64,000 nt of DNA from Semisulcospira habei (taxonomy: Eukaryota; Mollusca; Gastropoda; Semisulcospiridae): the NCBI GenBank assembly GCA_036245525.1, contig BTPG01000003.1, positions 139,905,712 through 139,969,711 of the forward strand, read 5' to 3'. The notes beneath the pieces were generated by a model. It worked only from the letters and a program-made list of their open reading frames with translations, did not search any database and was not told where the DNA came from. Below are positions 21,121-36,960 of this stretch, in pieces (positions within the stretch are counted from its first letter, which is position 1; the number at the start of each line of letters is the position of its first letter). Both the position numbers and the translations under genes were made by a program.

Positions 21121-21491
21121 AGTACCATTACGCATAAACCTGAAGACACATTTCAGCACCAGTTGGCGGCGTTTGTTTTGCCTTGTCGACGCACCTAATG
21201 AACTCTAACAGCAGTTTGGACACGCAGCAAAAGCACACGCGTAATCGCACTTATTTCTTCTGTGCTGCAGTTAGCGTGTCAATCTATCTTTTAGCTGTTT
21301 CTCGCACGGATAGCGTTGTATTTATAGAACGGAGTGGAGTCATTGTCAGATTACTTGATATAAAGACGACGTGTGCTGAACTGGATTGTCCTGTGTCTAA
21401 ATAAACCATAGCTAGACCTGTGTGTAGCGTTTTGTAACCATCTGTAACAGAAGTGTATATTTAAACAGTTTCAGCGGTAGTGGGCCTTTAA
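21117..21491 (+). mobile_element. MITE family D, copy D3
   Basis: Full-length 375 bp, TTAA at 21117-21120 and 21488-21491. Confidence 0.9.
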
Positions 21492-21639
21492 AATACGCAC
21501 GAAATAATAATATGCAGTAAAAATCTAATTATGTAATTATTTAAAACAGCGCAGCATTAATAAACTTTGCATGTACACATCAGCTCTTATCACTACACCA
21601 CACACTGCACAGCAGTAAAGTATGACGGTGAAAACGATA

Positions 21640-21800
21640 GTTAGTAAATAAAATAAAATAAAATAAATTAAATTAAATTAAATTAAATTAAATTAAATTA
21701 AATTTAAAAAATAAAATAAATAAAATAAACATTACAAAAATTAAATAAATAAATGAATTAAATTAAATTAAAATAGTTAAAATAAATAAAATAGAAAAAA
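21640..21800. repeat. (AAATT)n / (AAATA)n array
   Basis: Mixed pentanucleotide units on an A/T-rich background. 21801-22238 downstream shows no recognised gene. Confidence 0.85.
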
Positions 21801-22238
21801 ATAAAATGAAATGTGCAAGTTATTTAAATTCTGCACAAGATTAAAGCGCGCCAAATACACTAAGAATGAAGCATGGGAAATTTGAACTTTAATGCAACCT
21901 CCCTTTCCCACTCACAGGCCATATAAACAAGAGCCGCCAACAAAATAATTTTATTTGGACATTCACAATGATGAGTTTTGTCCCCTCGGCAAAAGTGAAG
22001 GCTGTTGGGGCATTTAGAGTTCATTTTTCAAAGGGTGAAATTTATACTTTTGAAGATGCACTTTATTAGGTAGTGCGGTCTGACTTAATGGTTCCCATGT
22101 ATCGTTACCGAGGCCACAGGAAGTCTCGAGTTTTGTCCCCTACCAGACAAGGGTTCCAGACGTCAAGTGCACTACAATGCAGCCTTAGTATTACCTTAGC
22201 CTTAGTATAACCCGCACGGGTCTCCGGCTTCCACGGGG

Positions 22239-22345
22239 ATGCCCGGTGAGCAAAAGGTCCACGGGCCGACGTCAGCCTTAGCTGGCCCGCGCACAGCCGT
22301 GTGCGGGCCAACTAAGGCTGATGTCGGCCTGGGGACCATTTGCTT
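22239..22345. mobile_element. GC-rich palindrome family C, copy C2
   Basis: GGGCCGACGTCAGCCTTAGC and GGGCCAACTAAGGCTGATGT pair. Both arms carry the CCTTAG/CTAAGG variant absent from other C copies. Directly precedes the (TC)n tract. Confidence 0.85.
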
Positions 22346-24941
<2,596 letters not shown>

Positions 24942-25384
24942 TTTTTCTTTTATTTTGTATTTTTATTTTTATTTTTACATGTAGCACTCCATGCCTTATG
25001 CGGCATTTCCCGGATAGTCTGCATTCTCTTCTAACATTAAAAATTTATGAACGCATGTAATATACCGCTGGCATTCCAGCAAGCCGCATTATGTAATATC
25101 CATGACCCCATGGACTCGGCTGGCCAGACGGGATGCCGTCGATAGACACAGCATTGGGCGCTCGCGAGGCGTGGCAGTGCTGTGGTTTCTTCGCGTCGAC
25201 CCGCGCGCGCGGTGGTTGCGGGATCGCTATACAAGTCTAGTCTAATTCCATGGCAGACTAGCATCTAGCTGTGCGCGGTTTAGTGGCGCGGGGAGGCCGC
25301 TATCGCATGTGTGTGTTTATCTGTGTCAGTGTGTGCAAGTGTATGTGTGTGCACGCGCGCATCCCTACGTGCTTGCGCACGCGC

Positions 25385-25499
<115 letters not shown>

Positions 25500-25663
25500 C
25501 CTGTTAATGTTTGTTGGAGTGAGCCGCCGTGTTGGTTTTTATGATGAGAACAATAGCGGTTTTATGTACAAAATCCATTATACTTTTTATATTTGCTGTA
25601 GTATAGTTTTAAGCGAAAGAATGTATGTGTACATGATATACTGATGTGTGTGTATGTGTGTGT

Positions 25664-25719
<56 letters not shown>

Positions 25720-25846
25720 AGGGTTGTGCAGGCTTGGCTTGGCGCCTGTAGGCTACAAGCTAATCTGGCACAAGCCTGTGCACGCGGCAATTGCACACCG
25801 GCGCGCGTGTGTGTGTGTGTACGTTATTTTGTTTTGTAGTGTGTAG

Positions 25847-25894
25847 CAAGGACAAGAATGAAAACAGGTCTGCGCACCTATTCTTTTATCCTTG
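25847..25894 (+). ncRNA. LINE 3'-terminal stem-loop (L2-B)
   Basis: CAAGGA/TCCTTG basal helix, AGAAT/ATTCT middle helix, AGGT/ACCT upper helix. Followed by GAAAATAAAG and (CATTT)n. Confidence 0.8.
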
Positions 25895-25923
25895 GAAAAT
25901 AAAGTTTCATTTCATTTCATTTC

Positions 25924-25926
<3 letters not shown>

Positions 25927-26007
<81 letters not shown>
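25927..26007. repeat. (TC)n tract 3' of L2-B
   Basis: About 40 TC units directly after the CATTT tail. Confidence 0.95.
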
Positions 26008-26011
<4 letters not shown>

Positions 26012-26200
26012 GCGCGAGTGTGTGCACGTGTTTTTAAAAAAAATCATTATTATTGTTATTATTTATTTTATATATAATATTTTCACACTTTGTGCTTTAT
26101 TTGTAGATTAGATTAGCAACGGCAAGTTCGAAAAATGGTTGTGCCAGCCAAAACTTTCACCGTTGTAAATTAAAGAATCATTGTCATTGTCATTGTCTCT
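26008..26200 (+). mobile_element. LINE 3'-end fragment with (CATTGT)n tail
   Basis: Only the last 190 bp of a related LINE. Stem-loop 26117-26165 is CAACGG/CCGTTG with AAGTT/AACTT and TGG/CCA. The tail is CATTGT units, then TCTCTTTGTCTG. Confidence 0.8.
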
Positions 26201-26202
26201 CT

Positions 26203-28786
<2,584 letters not shown>

Positions 28787-29188
28787 TCTACCACAAGTAT
28801 TCGTATCAAACATGTGCTTATCGTATAATCAGTGCATGCTGCCGTATGGTTTGTGCATACTAATAATAATCGCCTAATTACATAATTCAACTTTCTATTA
28901 TAATCCAAATATTTTTTGCTGTCTGAAGTGAATTTTCACTATGATCCAAATGATTTGCTTCGTATATAGGTCAAGTTATCATTAGCGCGTGTTTGTGTGC
29001 GCGCGCGAGCGTGTATGTGTCAGTGTGCGCGCGTTGCGTGTACTTTCTATTTTTCGTTTGTTTTTTGTATGACCGAATGAATGAATGAATTTTGTTTAAT
29101 GTCTCTTCATGTTTAATGTTTCCTAATTTTTCTTTGTGTAATTTGGTACTATTAGTATTACAATTAGTATCCTGTGTTTGTAGAGTAG

Positions 29189-29237
29189 CAACGGCAAGTA
29201 TGAAAAATGGCACACGTGCTAATTACTTTATCCGTTG
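29189..29237 (+). ncRNA. LINE 3'-terminal stem-loop (L2-C)
   Basis: CAACGG/CCGTTG basal helix, AGTA/TACT middle helix, GCAC/GTGC upper helix. The basal pairs differ from L2-A/B at two positions, with both partners changed. Confidence 0.8.
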
Positions 29238-29261
29238 AGAAATAAAGTTTCATTTCATTTC

Positions 29262-29366
<105 letters not shown>

Positions 29367-29408
29367 GTCTATGTAAATTCAGCAGTACGCCATCTAACGC
29401 GAAAGTCA

Positions 29409-29552
29409 TTAAAGTACCATTACGCATAAATTTGAAGACACGTTTCAGCACCAGTTGTGTTTGTTATGCCTTGAAGAGACACCTAATAAACTTTAACAGC
29501 AGTCTAGACACAAGCGTATCTTTGAACAGTTACGGCTGTAGTGTGCCTTGAA
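29409..29552 (+). mobile_element. MITE family D, copy D4, internally deleted
   Basis: Left end TTAAAGTACCATTACGC, right end TACGGCTGTAGTGTGCCTTG; about 230 bp of the interior is missing. 29553-29861 has no recognised gene. Confidence 0.8.
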
Positions 29553-29861
29553 TCCCCCGGTTACAGCGATATCGTGAGGCTGGCCCGGAACCTTTCAGAG
29601 GCACGTAACCCTTTGAGTTGTTCGCCCCTGTGGGCTTCGTCTATTACATAAGCATCTATAAACACCCGACGGTGGCGATTAATTGCCTGTGCATAATGTA
29701 TGATGTACCTTCCTCTGCAAAAGCGAAAAGAAAAACTGAGCTGCCCTGTTAGGCATTACTGACACAATCTGCAAATGCACTCTTTTTCTTCAAACCTTCT
29801 GGTATTTCAACGCAAGCGCGGTAGTAGTGCATGGACTACTACCTGCAGGAGCGACATCGGT

Positions 29862-30073
29862 TTAACACCTTCACTGTCACTGGACGTAGACTGTCTTTTT
29901 AAATCCTTGTCAATTCAACGTCAAAGATCCCTAGTCGTCAACGGAACGTAGACACGAAGTGGTTTCAGCAAGAGGCATAAATCCTCATGAGCCGCCGCAA
30001 TTGCGGGGGCTCATGAGGATCTTTACCTCTTGCAGTTGAGTGGTTTTAGTTCGTTTTTTCGTCAAGGTGTTAA
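29862..30073 (+). mobile_element. Palindrome family A, copy A6, full element
   Basis: 212 bp, TTAACACCTTCACTGTCAC to CGTCAAGGTGTTAA. Hairpin 29968-30033; the body contains GTCAATTCAACGTCAAAGA. Confidence 0.85.
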
Positions 30074-30195
30074 TGGAGAAACAATGGCAGGACCAGTGTA
30101 TGGACATTCGCGAAAACTGATTTTAGTTGGGTAGTTGATGCATGGAGTTTTCCCTTAATGAACGTTACCACTGCCGAGAAAAAAATAACGCGGTC

Positions 30196-30234
30196 CAACT
30201 GCAATTAAGCGACATAGATCCTCATGAGCCCCCA
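30196..30234. mobile_element. Palindrome family A, left-half remnant A7
   Basis: GACATAGATCCTCATGAGCC CCC then unrelated sequence. Confidence 0.6.
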
Positions 30235-30374
30235 CTTTGTATCATGCTACCTGCGCGACTTGGGCTTCTTGGTGTTGAACTATCGAAGATTTCATAAACG
30301 CAATCTGCATCAGGTGGCATCGACATGGTTAATTATTTATCAGTTCGCTCCTGTGAGGTCAATGGACGAGGGGC

Positions 30375-30477
30375 GTTAATGCACAAAAGGCTATCGGGCC
30401 AACGTCGGCCACCGTGCGTGCGTGCGCGGACCAACGGCGGCCGACGTCGGCCTGATGGCCTTTTTTTGCGCATTGTG
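30375..30477. mobile_element. GC-rich palindrome family C, copy C3
   Basis: AATGCACAAAAGGCTATCGG left, GATGGCC and TTTTTTTGCGCATTG right; inner arms share GGCCAACG/CCAACGGCGGCC. Confidence 0.8.
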
Positions 30478-30597
30478 TGCAGAGCTAACACTTGCAAGCC
30501 TCTCATTTTGGAACTTTGACCTTCAACTTGACCTTTGCTTAATCCTGGCCTTCACATAAACCTGTGTTAGTCCTGAGATGCAAAGTTAACGGTCACG

Positions 30598-30684
30598 GAT
30601 CGACCATGATAGTTCTAGGATGGTGTGTCAGGAAAGCTTGAAACCTTTAAATGTCAAGTTATTCTGGCACTACCCTTGATAGTA
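30598..30684. repeat. Palindrome family B, diverged copy
   Basis: GACCATGATAGTTCTAGGAT left, GGCACTACCCTTGATAGTAA right. Confidence 0.7.
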
Positions 30685-30777
30685 ACAGAGTAACAAAACT
30701 TATACAGCAACAGCAGACACCAGCATGAAAACTTATTCAGTGAGACCTCAGTAATAAAACGGCCAGGTTTCGTAAAC

Positions 30778-30910
30778 AAATTCGAATGACCGTTGTTTTG
30801 TAAACGTGACGTTACACTTTACAGTCGCCTTTAAAATCGACAATTTCTTCAAGATAAACATATCACATGGGATCTTAATGTAAGGATCTCGACAAGACAA
30901 TTTCGAAATA
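30778..30910 (+). repeat. Repeat inverted at 40930-41060
   Basis: GTTGTTTTGTAAACGTGACG, ACACTTTACAG and AAGATAAACATATCA match the reverse complement of 40930-41060. Confidence 0.65.
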
Positions 30911-30981
30911 TGTCGAGGTTTTCAAGCGCATTCGGTATGACACGTGTCACCTGGTATGTGTCACCTGGTATGGTGCAACTG

Positions 30982-31330
30982 TTAAAGGCCCACTACCGCT
31001 GTAACTGATACGCTTCTGTAACAGATGGTTTCGAAACGCTACACAGAGGTCTAGTTATGCTTCAATTATACACAAGACAAGGCAGTGCAGCACACGTTGT
31101 CTTGAAAGCAAGTAACCTGACAGTTCTAGAAATACAACGCTATCAGTACGAGAAACAGCTAAATATAGATTGACACGATAACGGCTGCACAGAATAAATA
31201 AGTGCGATTACGCATGTGCTTTTGCTGCATTCCAAACTGCTGTTAAAGTTCATTAGGTGTGTGGACACGGCATAACAAACACAAATGGTGCTGAAATGGG
31301 TCTTCAGATTTATGCGTAATGGTACTTTAA
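30982..31330 (-). mobile_element. MITE family D, copy D5
   Basis: Reversed copy: TTAAAGGCCCACTACCGC at the left and CGTAATGGTACTTTAA at the right. Confidence 0.9.
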
Positions 31331-31439
31331 CCTATAAAGAAATATAAACTGCGAGTTTGCAAGATAAACATATCACGTTAAACTCATTGAAAAAGCTCGT
31401 CAAGAGAACCCCAAATAATTAGGCTTTTAGTATTATTTT

Positions 31440-31812
31440 AGTGTTATTTTCTTTTGAAAGTACCGAAAATAAATCCAAAGTCCTTTGGTCAAAGGTTCTT
31501 TTGTTTCCATGCCCCAGTCATTTGGAATTCGCTTCCGAAGCACATTCGTGATGTTCCGACAGTAATTTCTTTCAAAAGTCAGCTTGAAACACATCTTTTC
31601 CAGTCTCACTTTTCTGTCTTACCAAATTCCAGTCTCTTTTCTGTTTCACAATAACATCATGATGATCTTGTGCCAGTCCTTGTTGCGATGGTTGTTTGTG
31701 CTTTGGGTGTGTTTATGTGCTGTTAATTTTAGAATTTATATTGTAATATTTGTATTTTGTGTTTTTGCTGTCTATTGATATGCGTTTAGGTTTTATCTTT
31801 GATTTGCATTTG
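31440..31812 (+). pseudogene. L2/CR1-like RT C-terminal fragment
   Basis: Frame 31454-31654 reads FGQRFFCFHAPVIWNSLP and VISFKSQLETHLFQ, the standard C-terminus of CR1/L2 RT proteins. An AT-rich 3' part runs to the 5' end of the RTE-like LINE. Confidence 0.75.
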
Positions 31813-32486
31813 TGGGCAGTGGGCAGATGTTCACATCTGCACGGGACATAGACGACCCCGCCCTCCACGAGTCGCCTGCTGCCTTGCAGGCCTGGCCGCT
31901 TGGCTGCGGAAAGGCTAAGGGAGGAAACCCCTGACATTAAAGCCCCCGTGTCTCCGGGGAAGGCTTTTGAGCCAGAGACTAGGACAAGGACAGTCTGATA
32001 TAAAACCTACGACCCAAGGACCTCGATGCCATCGTCCCAGCTTGCTAGGCCATGGCAGATGAACCAAGGGTTTAAAGGGTGGGGCCAGCACTGCGCACAC
32101 TGCACTCCACCAAAAAGCTCCACCGCGCAGGCTTTAGGAAACGTCCACGGACCATGACACTGACCATTCCAAGTCCTGTAGCGACGGGCGACGGGCGAAA
32201 CGGCAGGTGAAAGATGTCACTGGAAGCCGCAGTCTCAAACCTGCATGCAGGCGGTTCACGATATTGGTCGCCTGATGTTGACCTGGGGATGACAACACCA
32301 CTCGGCACACCCTGAACGACCAAGCAGCCTTCTCTATGGACAGCACTGCTTGCTCCACACGGAGAGGGGCCTAGAAAAGGTGGCCTAACCAAAGCTCGTC
32401 CCCTCGCAACCCCATTTGTCTAGCCGCGGTCAACGGGCATCTTCTCCTGCGGTCAAAAAACAAGAAAGAATAACGGATCCACTCTC

Positions 32487-35400
32487 ATGACGACCACGAC
32501 CGGACTCAACGTAGCATGCTGGAACATCCGAACCATGCTCGACACGGCAGACAGCGGACGCCCTGAACGTCGCTCCGCCCTCATTGCCCATGAATTGCGG
32601 AGGTTAAACATCGACATCGCCGCGCTCAGCGAAGTACGCCTTCCGGACGAAGGCAGCCTCCAAGAACTTGGTGCTAGGTACACCCTCTACTGGTCAGGCA
32701 GGCCTGCATCAGAAAGACGGCTTTCAGGCGTGGGTTTCATGGTCAAGACATCCATTGCGACTAAGCTGGAAAACCTACCAACGGGCCACTCAGACCGCAT
32801 CATGTCCATGCGCCTCCCACTGAGACACCAGCAGCACGTCACCCTTCTCAGTGTGTACTCCCCAACCCTCCTGGCAGAGCCTGCTGAAAAGGACAAGTTT
32901 TACACTGACCTGCGCAGCCTCCTACAGAGTACCCCTGCAGACGACAAAGTCATCATCCTTGGCGACTTCAACGCCAGAGTGGGCCAGGACACTGAAACCT
33001 GGAAAGGAGTCCTCGGCAAGCATGGCGTGGGGAACTGCAATGACAATGGCCGCCTACTGTTGGAGTTCTGTGCGGAGCAGCAACTGGTCATCACCAACAC
33101 TACTTTTCAGCAAAAGGACAGTCGAAAGACCACCTGGATGCATCCTCGCTCCAAACACTGGCACCTTATCGACTATGTCCTAGTGCGTCAGAGGGACCGC
33201 AGTGACGTCCTCCTCACCAGAGTGATGCCCAGCGCAGAGTGCCACACTGACCACCGCCTTGTCCGCTGCAAACTCAGGCTCCACTTCAAGCCAAAACCCA
33301 AGAAATGGGGGCCCCAAAAGAAAAAGCTTGATATTGCCAGCCTTCAGCGTGACGATGTGAAAGCTGCCTTTCAGACAGATTTACAGCGCAGGCTCAAAGA
33401 CACAGCGGACCCAGTAGACTCCTCCCCTGAAACACTTTGGGAACAACTGAAAACTGCTATTGCAAAATCCTCTGCAGAAGTCTTGGGTTTCGCCAGAAAG
33501 AAGAACAAAGACTGGTTTGACGAAAACGATGTAGAGATCCAGGAACACCTAGAAAAAAAAAGAGCCGCCCATCAGGCCCACCTAGCCCAGCCTTCCTGCC
33601 CTGTGAAGAAGTCTGCCTTCCGCCTCGTCTGCAGCAGTCTCCAGCGCAAGCTCAGAGATCTCCAGAATGAGTGGTGGACCAGACTTGCACAGAGGACCCA
33701 GCTTTGTGCAGACAATGGTGACTACAGGGGCTTCTACGAAGCACTGAAAGCAGTGTATGGCCCCAGGCACCTGGTACAAAGTCCCCTGCGAAGCGCGAAT
33801 GGCCAGGCACTCCTCACAGATAATACCTCCATCTTGAACCGCTGGTCGGAATACTTTCAGAGCCTCTTCAGCGCTGAGCGCACTGTTCAAGAAGCAGTCG
33901 TCCTACAAATCCCACACCTCCCAGTAAAGGTTGAATTGGACGAACCGCCCACCGCTGAAGAGACCCTCACAGCCATCCACCAGCTCAAGAGTGGCAAAGC
34001 AGCAGGCATTGATGAAATACCGCCAGAGATCTGGAAACATGGAGGCACAGCACTGCACAACAAGCTCCATGACCTCTTTCTCTGCTGCTGGGAGGAATTA
34101 ACACTACCAAAAGATCTCCGTGATGCAGTCGTTATCACCCTGTACAAGAACAAAGGCGAGAAGTCTGACTGTTCCAACTATCGGTGAATTACCCTGCTGT
34201 CCATTGCTGGGAAAATCCTTGCAAGGCTGCTCCTGAATCGGCTGGTACCTGCCATCGCTGAAGACCAACTCCCAGAGGGCCAGTGTGGCTTCAGAGAAAA
34301 CAGGAGCACCACCGATATGGTCTTTGTGCTGAGACAGCTACAGGAGAAGTGCCGCGAGCAGAACAAAGGACTGTACGTAACATTTGTCGACCTAACAAAA
34401 GCGTTCGACACTGTGAGCAGGCAAGGCATGTGGCAGATCCTGGAGCGACTTGGCTGTCTCCCAAAGTTCCTCAACATGATTGTCCAGCTACACGAGGACC
34501 AGCAAGGCCAGGTCAGACTCAACAATGACCTCTCAGAACCATTCCCTATTCTCAACGGCGTAAAGCAGGGCTGCGTGCTGGCACCGACTTTTTTTAGCAT
34601 GATGTTGAAGCAGGCCACAGTGGACCTCGATGATGACGATGCAGTGTACATCAGGTATCGTCTCGATGGCAGCCTGTTCAACCTCAGACGACTGCAGGCC
34701 CACACGAAAACCCTAGACCAACTGATTCGTGAGCTGCTTTTTGCTGATGATGCTGCCCTCGTTGCACACACAGAGAGAGCCCTGCAGCGCATCACGTCTT
34801 GCTTCGCAGATGCTGCCCAGCTCTTTGGACTCGAGGTCAGTCTGAAAAAGACAGAGGTCCTCCATCAGCCGGCACCCAAGACAGTGTATCGCCCTCCTCA
34901 CATCACCATTGGCGAGTCTGAACTAAAGTCAGTGCACCAGTTTACTTACCTTGGCTGCATTATCACGTCGGACGCCAAGCTGGACAAGGAGCTTGACAGC
35001 AGGCTGGCAAAAGCGAACAGCGCTTTCGGGCGACTTTTCAAGCGGGTGTGGCACAATCAACAGCTGAAAACAGGCACCAAGATCAGCGTGTACAGAGCTG
35101 TGGTCCTCACCACCCTGCTGTATGGTTCCGAGTCCTGGGCCCTCTACCGCAGCCAACTACGACTCCTCGAACGCTTCCACCAGCGCTGCCTGCGTATCAT
35201 CCTGGGCATTCACTGGAGTGACTATGTCACCAACGTCGAGGTCCTTGAACAGGCTGAAACTGTGAGCATCGAGGCTTTGCTGCTGCGGACACAGCTCCGC
35301 TGGGCGGGGCATGTGTCTAGGATGGAGGATCATCGCTTACCAAAGATCACCCTGTTCGGCGAGCTTGCTACTGGACACCGTGACAGAGGGGCACCAAAGA

Positions 35401-35702
35401 AGAGATACAAAGACTGTCTCAAGAAGTCACTTAGTGCCTGCCAAATCGACCACCACCAGTGGTCTTCGCTTGCTGTGGACCGTGACACCTGGCGCTCCAC
35501 CATTTACAAGGCAGCTGTCTCCTTTGAGGACTCTCGCAGAGCTAGCCTTAAGGACAAGCGGCTCAGGAGAAAAAACAGAGATGCCGCAGCTCAGAACCCT
35601 GGCCATACCTTCCCCTGCAGCCACTGCGGTCGAACCTGCCTGTCTCGGATTGGCCTCCACAGCCACGAACAAGCCTGCAGACGTCGTGGGCAACTCCTAT
35701 AA
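32487..35702 (+). pseudogene. R1 endonuclease-RT polyprotein, one nonsense codon
   Basis: Start ATG 32487. The APE endonuclease fills residues about 5-260: LNVACWNIRTML, ALSEVRLPDEG, VIILGDFNARVGQD, HWHLIDYVLV, HTDHRLVRCKL. RT starts near residue 480 (SGKAAGIDEIPPEIWK, AVVITLYKNKGEKSDCSNYR) and continues with EGQCGFRENRSTTDM, FVDLTKAFDTVS, NGVKQGCVLAPT, catalytic FADD at about 34740-34751, HQFTYLGCIITSDAK and LLYGSESWALYRSQLRLLER. The C-terminus has a C2H2 finger (CSHCGRTCLSRIGLHSHEQA C). A TGA at 34185-34187 replaces the glycine expected after NYR. A 12-base in-frame loss after LAPT removes residues still present in copy R2. Otherwise open; probably young. Confidence 0.9.
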
Positions 35703-35779
35703 AATCTTCGTTCGCGAAGTCAAGCCAAGCTGTATTGTACAGCGCTTAGAGCCTGCACTGCAGGGAGTTTGCGCTTTAT

Positions 35780-35813
35780 AAATATAATAATAATAATTAT
35801 TATTATTATTAAG
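35780..35813. repeat. (AAT)n/(ATT)n LINE tail junction
   Basis: AAT units turn into ATT units; R1 ends here and the next RT fragment starts. Confidence 0.9.
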
Positions 35814-36356
35814 GTGACAAACCTGGAAGTCCTGGACAATGCTGGCTTAGTGAGTTTTGAAGCCTTGATCTTAAAGACACAACTTCGCTGGACAGGTCAT
35901 GTCATACGCATGGATGATTCTCGCATGCCACGCCAACTCCTGTATGGTGCACTTTCAAAAGGCCACAGGAAGCAAGGACGGCCAAAGAAACGCTTCAAAG
36001 ACTGCATAAAAGACAGCCTCAAGTACTGCGTCTTCCCGGTAAAGGAACTTGAAGCACAAGCACAAGGCAGATCTGGCTGGCGTGCCGCCACCAGGAAAGC
36101 CTGCACGCTCTTTGAAACAATCGGCGCGAACGGATCACCAGTGCCAGAGCTCGCAGAAAGACAGCGTCGACTCTCCCCACAGCTACGTTCCAGTGCCCCC
36201 ATTGCCCTCGCATGCGTGGCTCCACTGGATTTTCTTGGCCAGCCACACCCGCACTCACAAATAGAAGTCATGCACAATGACGACATCATCTCGGTGTTCG
36301 ATGTTCTACCCATTGATGCATCACTAAAATCCATCAACATGATGAGACTAAGTTGA
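35814..36356 (+). pseudogene. Truncated RT C-terminus of a second RTE-like family
   Basis: Frame reads VTNLEVLDNAGLVSFEALIL, LRWTGHVIRMDDSRMP and GRPKKRFKDCIKDSLK, homologous to the last third of R1 but clearly different. TGA follows MMRLS. The C2H2 finger is replaced by a different tail. Joined to the ATT tail of R1. Confidence 0.8.
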
Positions 36357-36481
36357 CTCGGTAAAAATGACTGTATATTATTAATTGTGTTGATAACAGT
36401 ATGGTCTACAATACATGTAATAGTGTAAGTGTTCTCGCCTAGAATTTTAGAATCAATGCTTAAACAAACAAACAAAAATGT

Positions 36482-36545
36482 TCTGGTCTGTGATTTTGGA
36501 TCTTGCGGCTTTCAGCCGCAAGATCTAACATCACAGGCCAGCACA
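36482..36545. repeat. 27-bp-arm hairpin (family K)
   Basis: TGGTCTGTGATTTTGGATCT TGCGG pairs with CCGCAAGATCTAACATCACA GGCCA. Degenerate relatives near 54225-54290 and 62365-62395 share TCACAGACC. Confidence 0.75.
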
Positions 36546-36955
36546 CGCGACTTTAATACTGCGAAGAGCAGACAAACCCGTGACTGACAAGTAGTTAACA
36601 TACTGGAAAGGTAGGGAGTCAGTGTACCATCGAAATGACGGAAGGCGAAAGTAGCTACCTTGTACTCAATCCTAGCTTTGATGGGAAGCCAGTGAAGTTG
36701 GTACAACAAGGATGACACATGATCTTTTTTGATTTCTGAAAAATGACGCGAGCTGCACTGTTTAATATTCTCTGAAGTCGAGCCAGTTCTTCAGATGGCA
36801 GGCCAGCAAACAAACAATTACAATAGTCAATGCGGCTCAAAATCAGTGAAGACACCTTGTCTTGCCATTTGATGCCCATGAGTGAGTGCAGGGATCTCAT
36901 GTGGAAACGTTCAAGCTGCTTGAGGGGAAATTGGTGAAATTGCCGTCGGTAACTA
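36512..36955 (-). pseudogene. L2/CR1-like RT C-terminal fragment, minus strand
   Basis: Two overlapping frames read SSLILSRIDYCNCLFAGLP, LARLQRILNSAARVIF and LHWLPIKARIEYKVATFAF, the hallmark CR1/L2 RT C-terminal region, with a frameshift near 36690. Confidence 0.8.
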
Positions 36956-36960
36956 GTCGG

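Larger units (their letters stand above)
31813..35813 (+). mobile_element. RTE-like LINE, copy R1, full length
   Basis: The 5' end GTGGGCAGTGGGCAGATG is the same as in copy R2 (36961), so it is probably the true start. A 674-bp GC-rich 5' UTR, one long ORF (32487-35702), a short 3' UTR and an AAT tail after GCGCTTTATAAATA follow. Confidence 0.85.
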
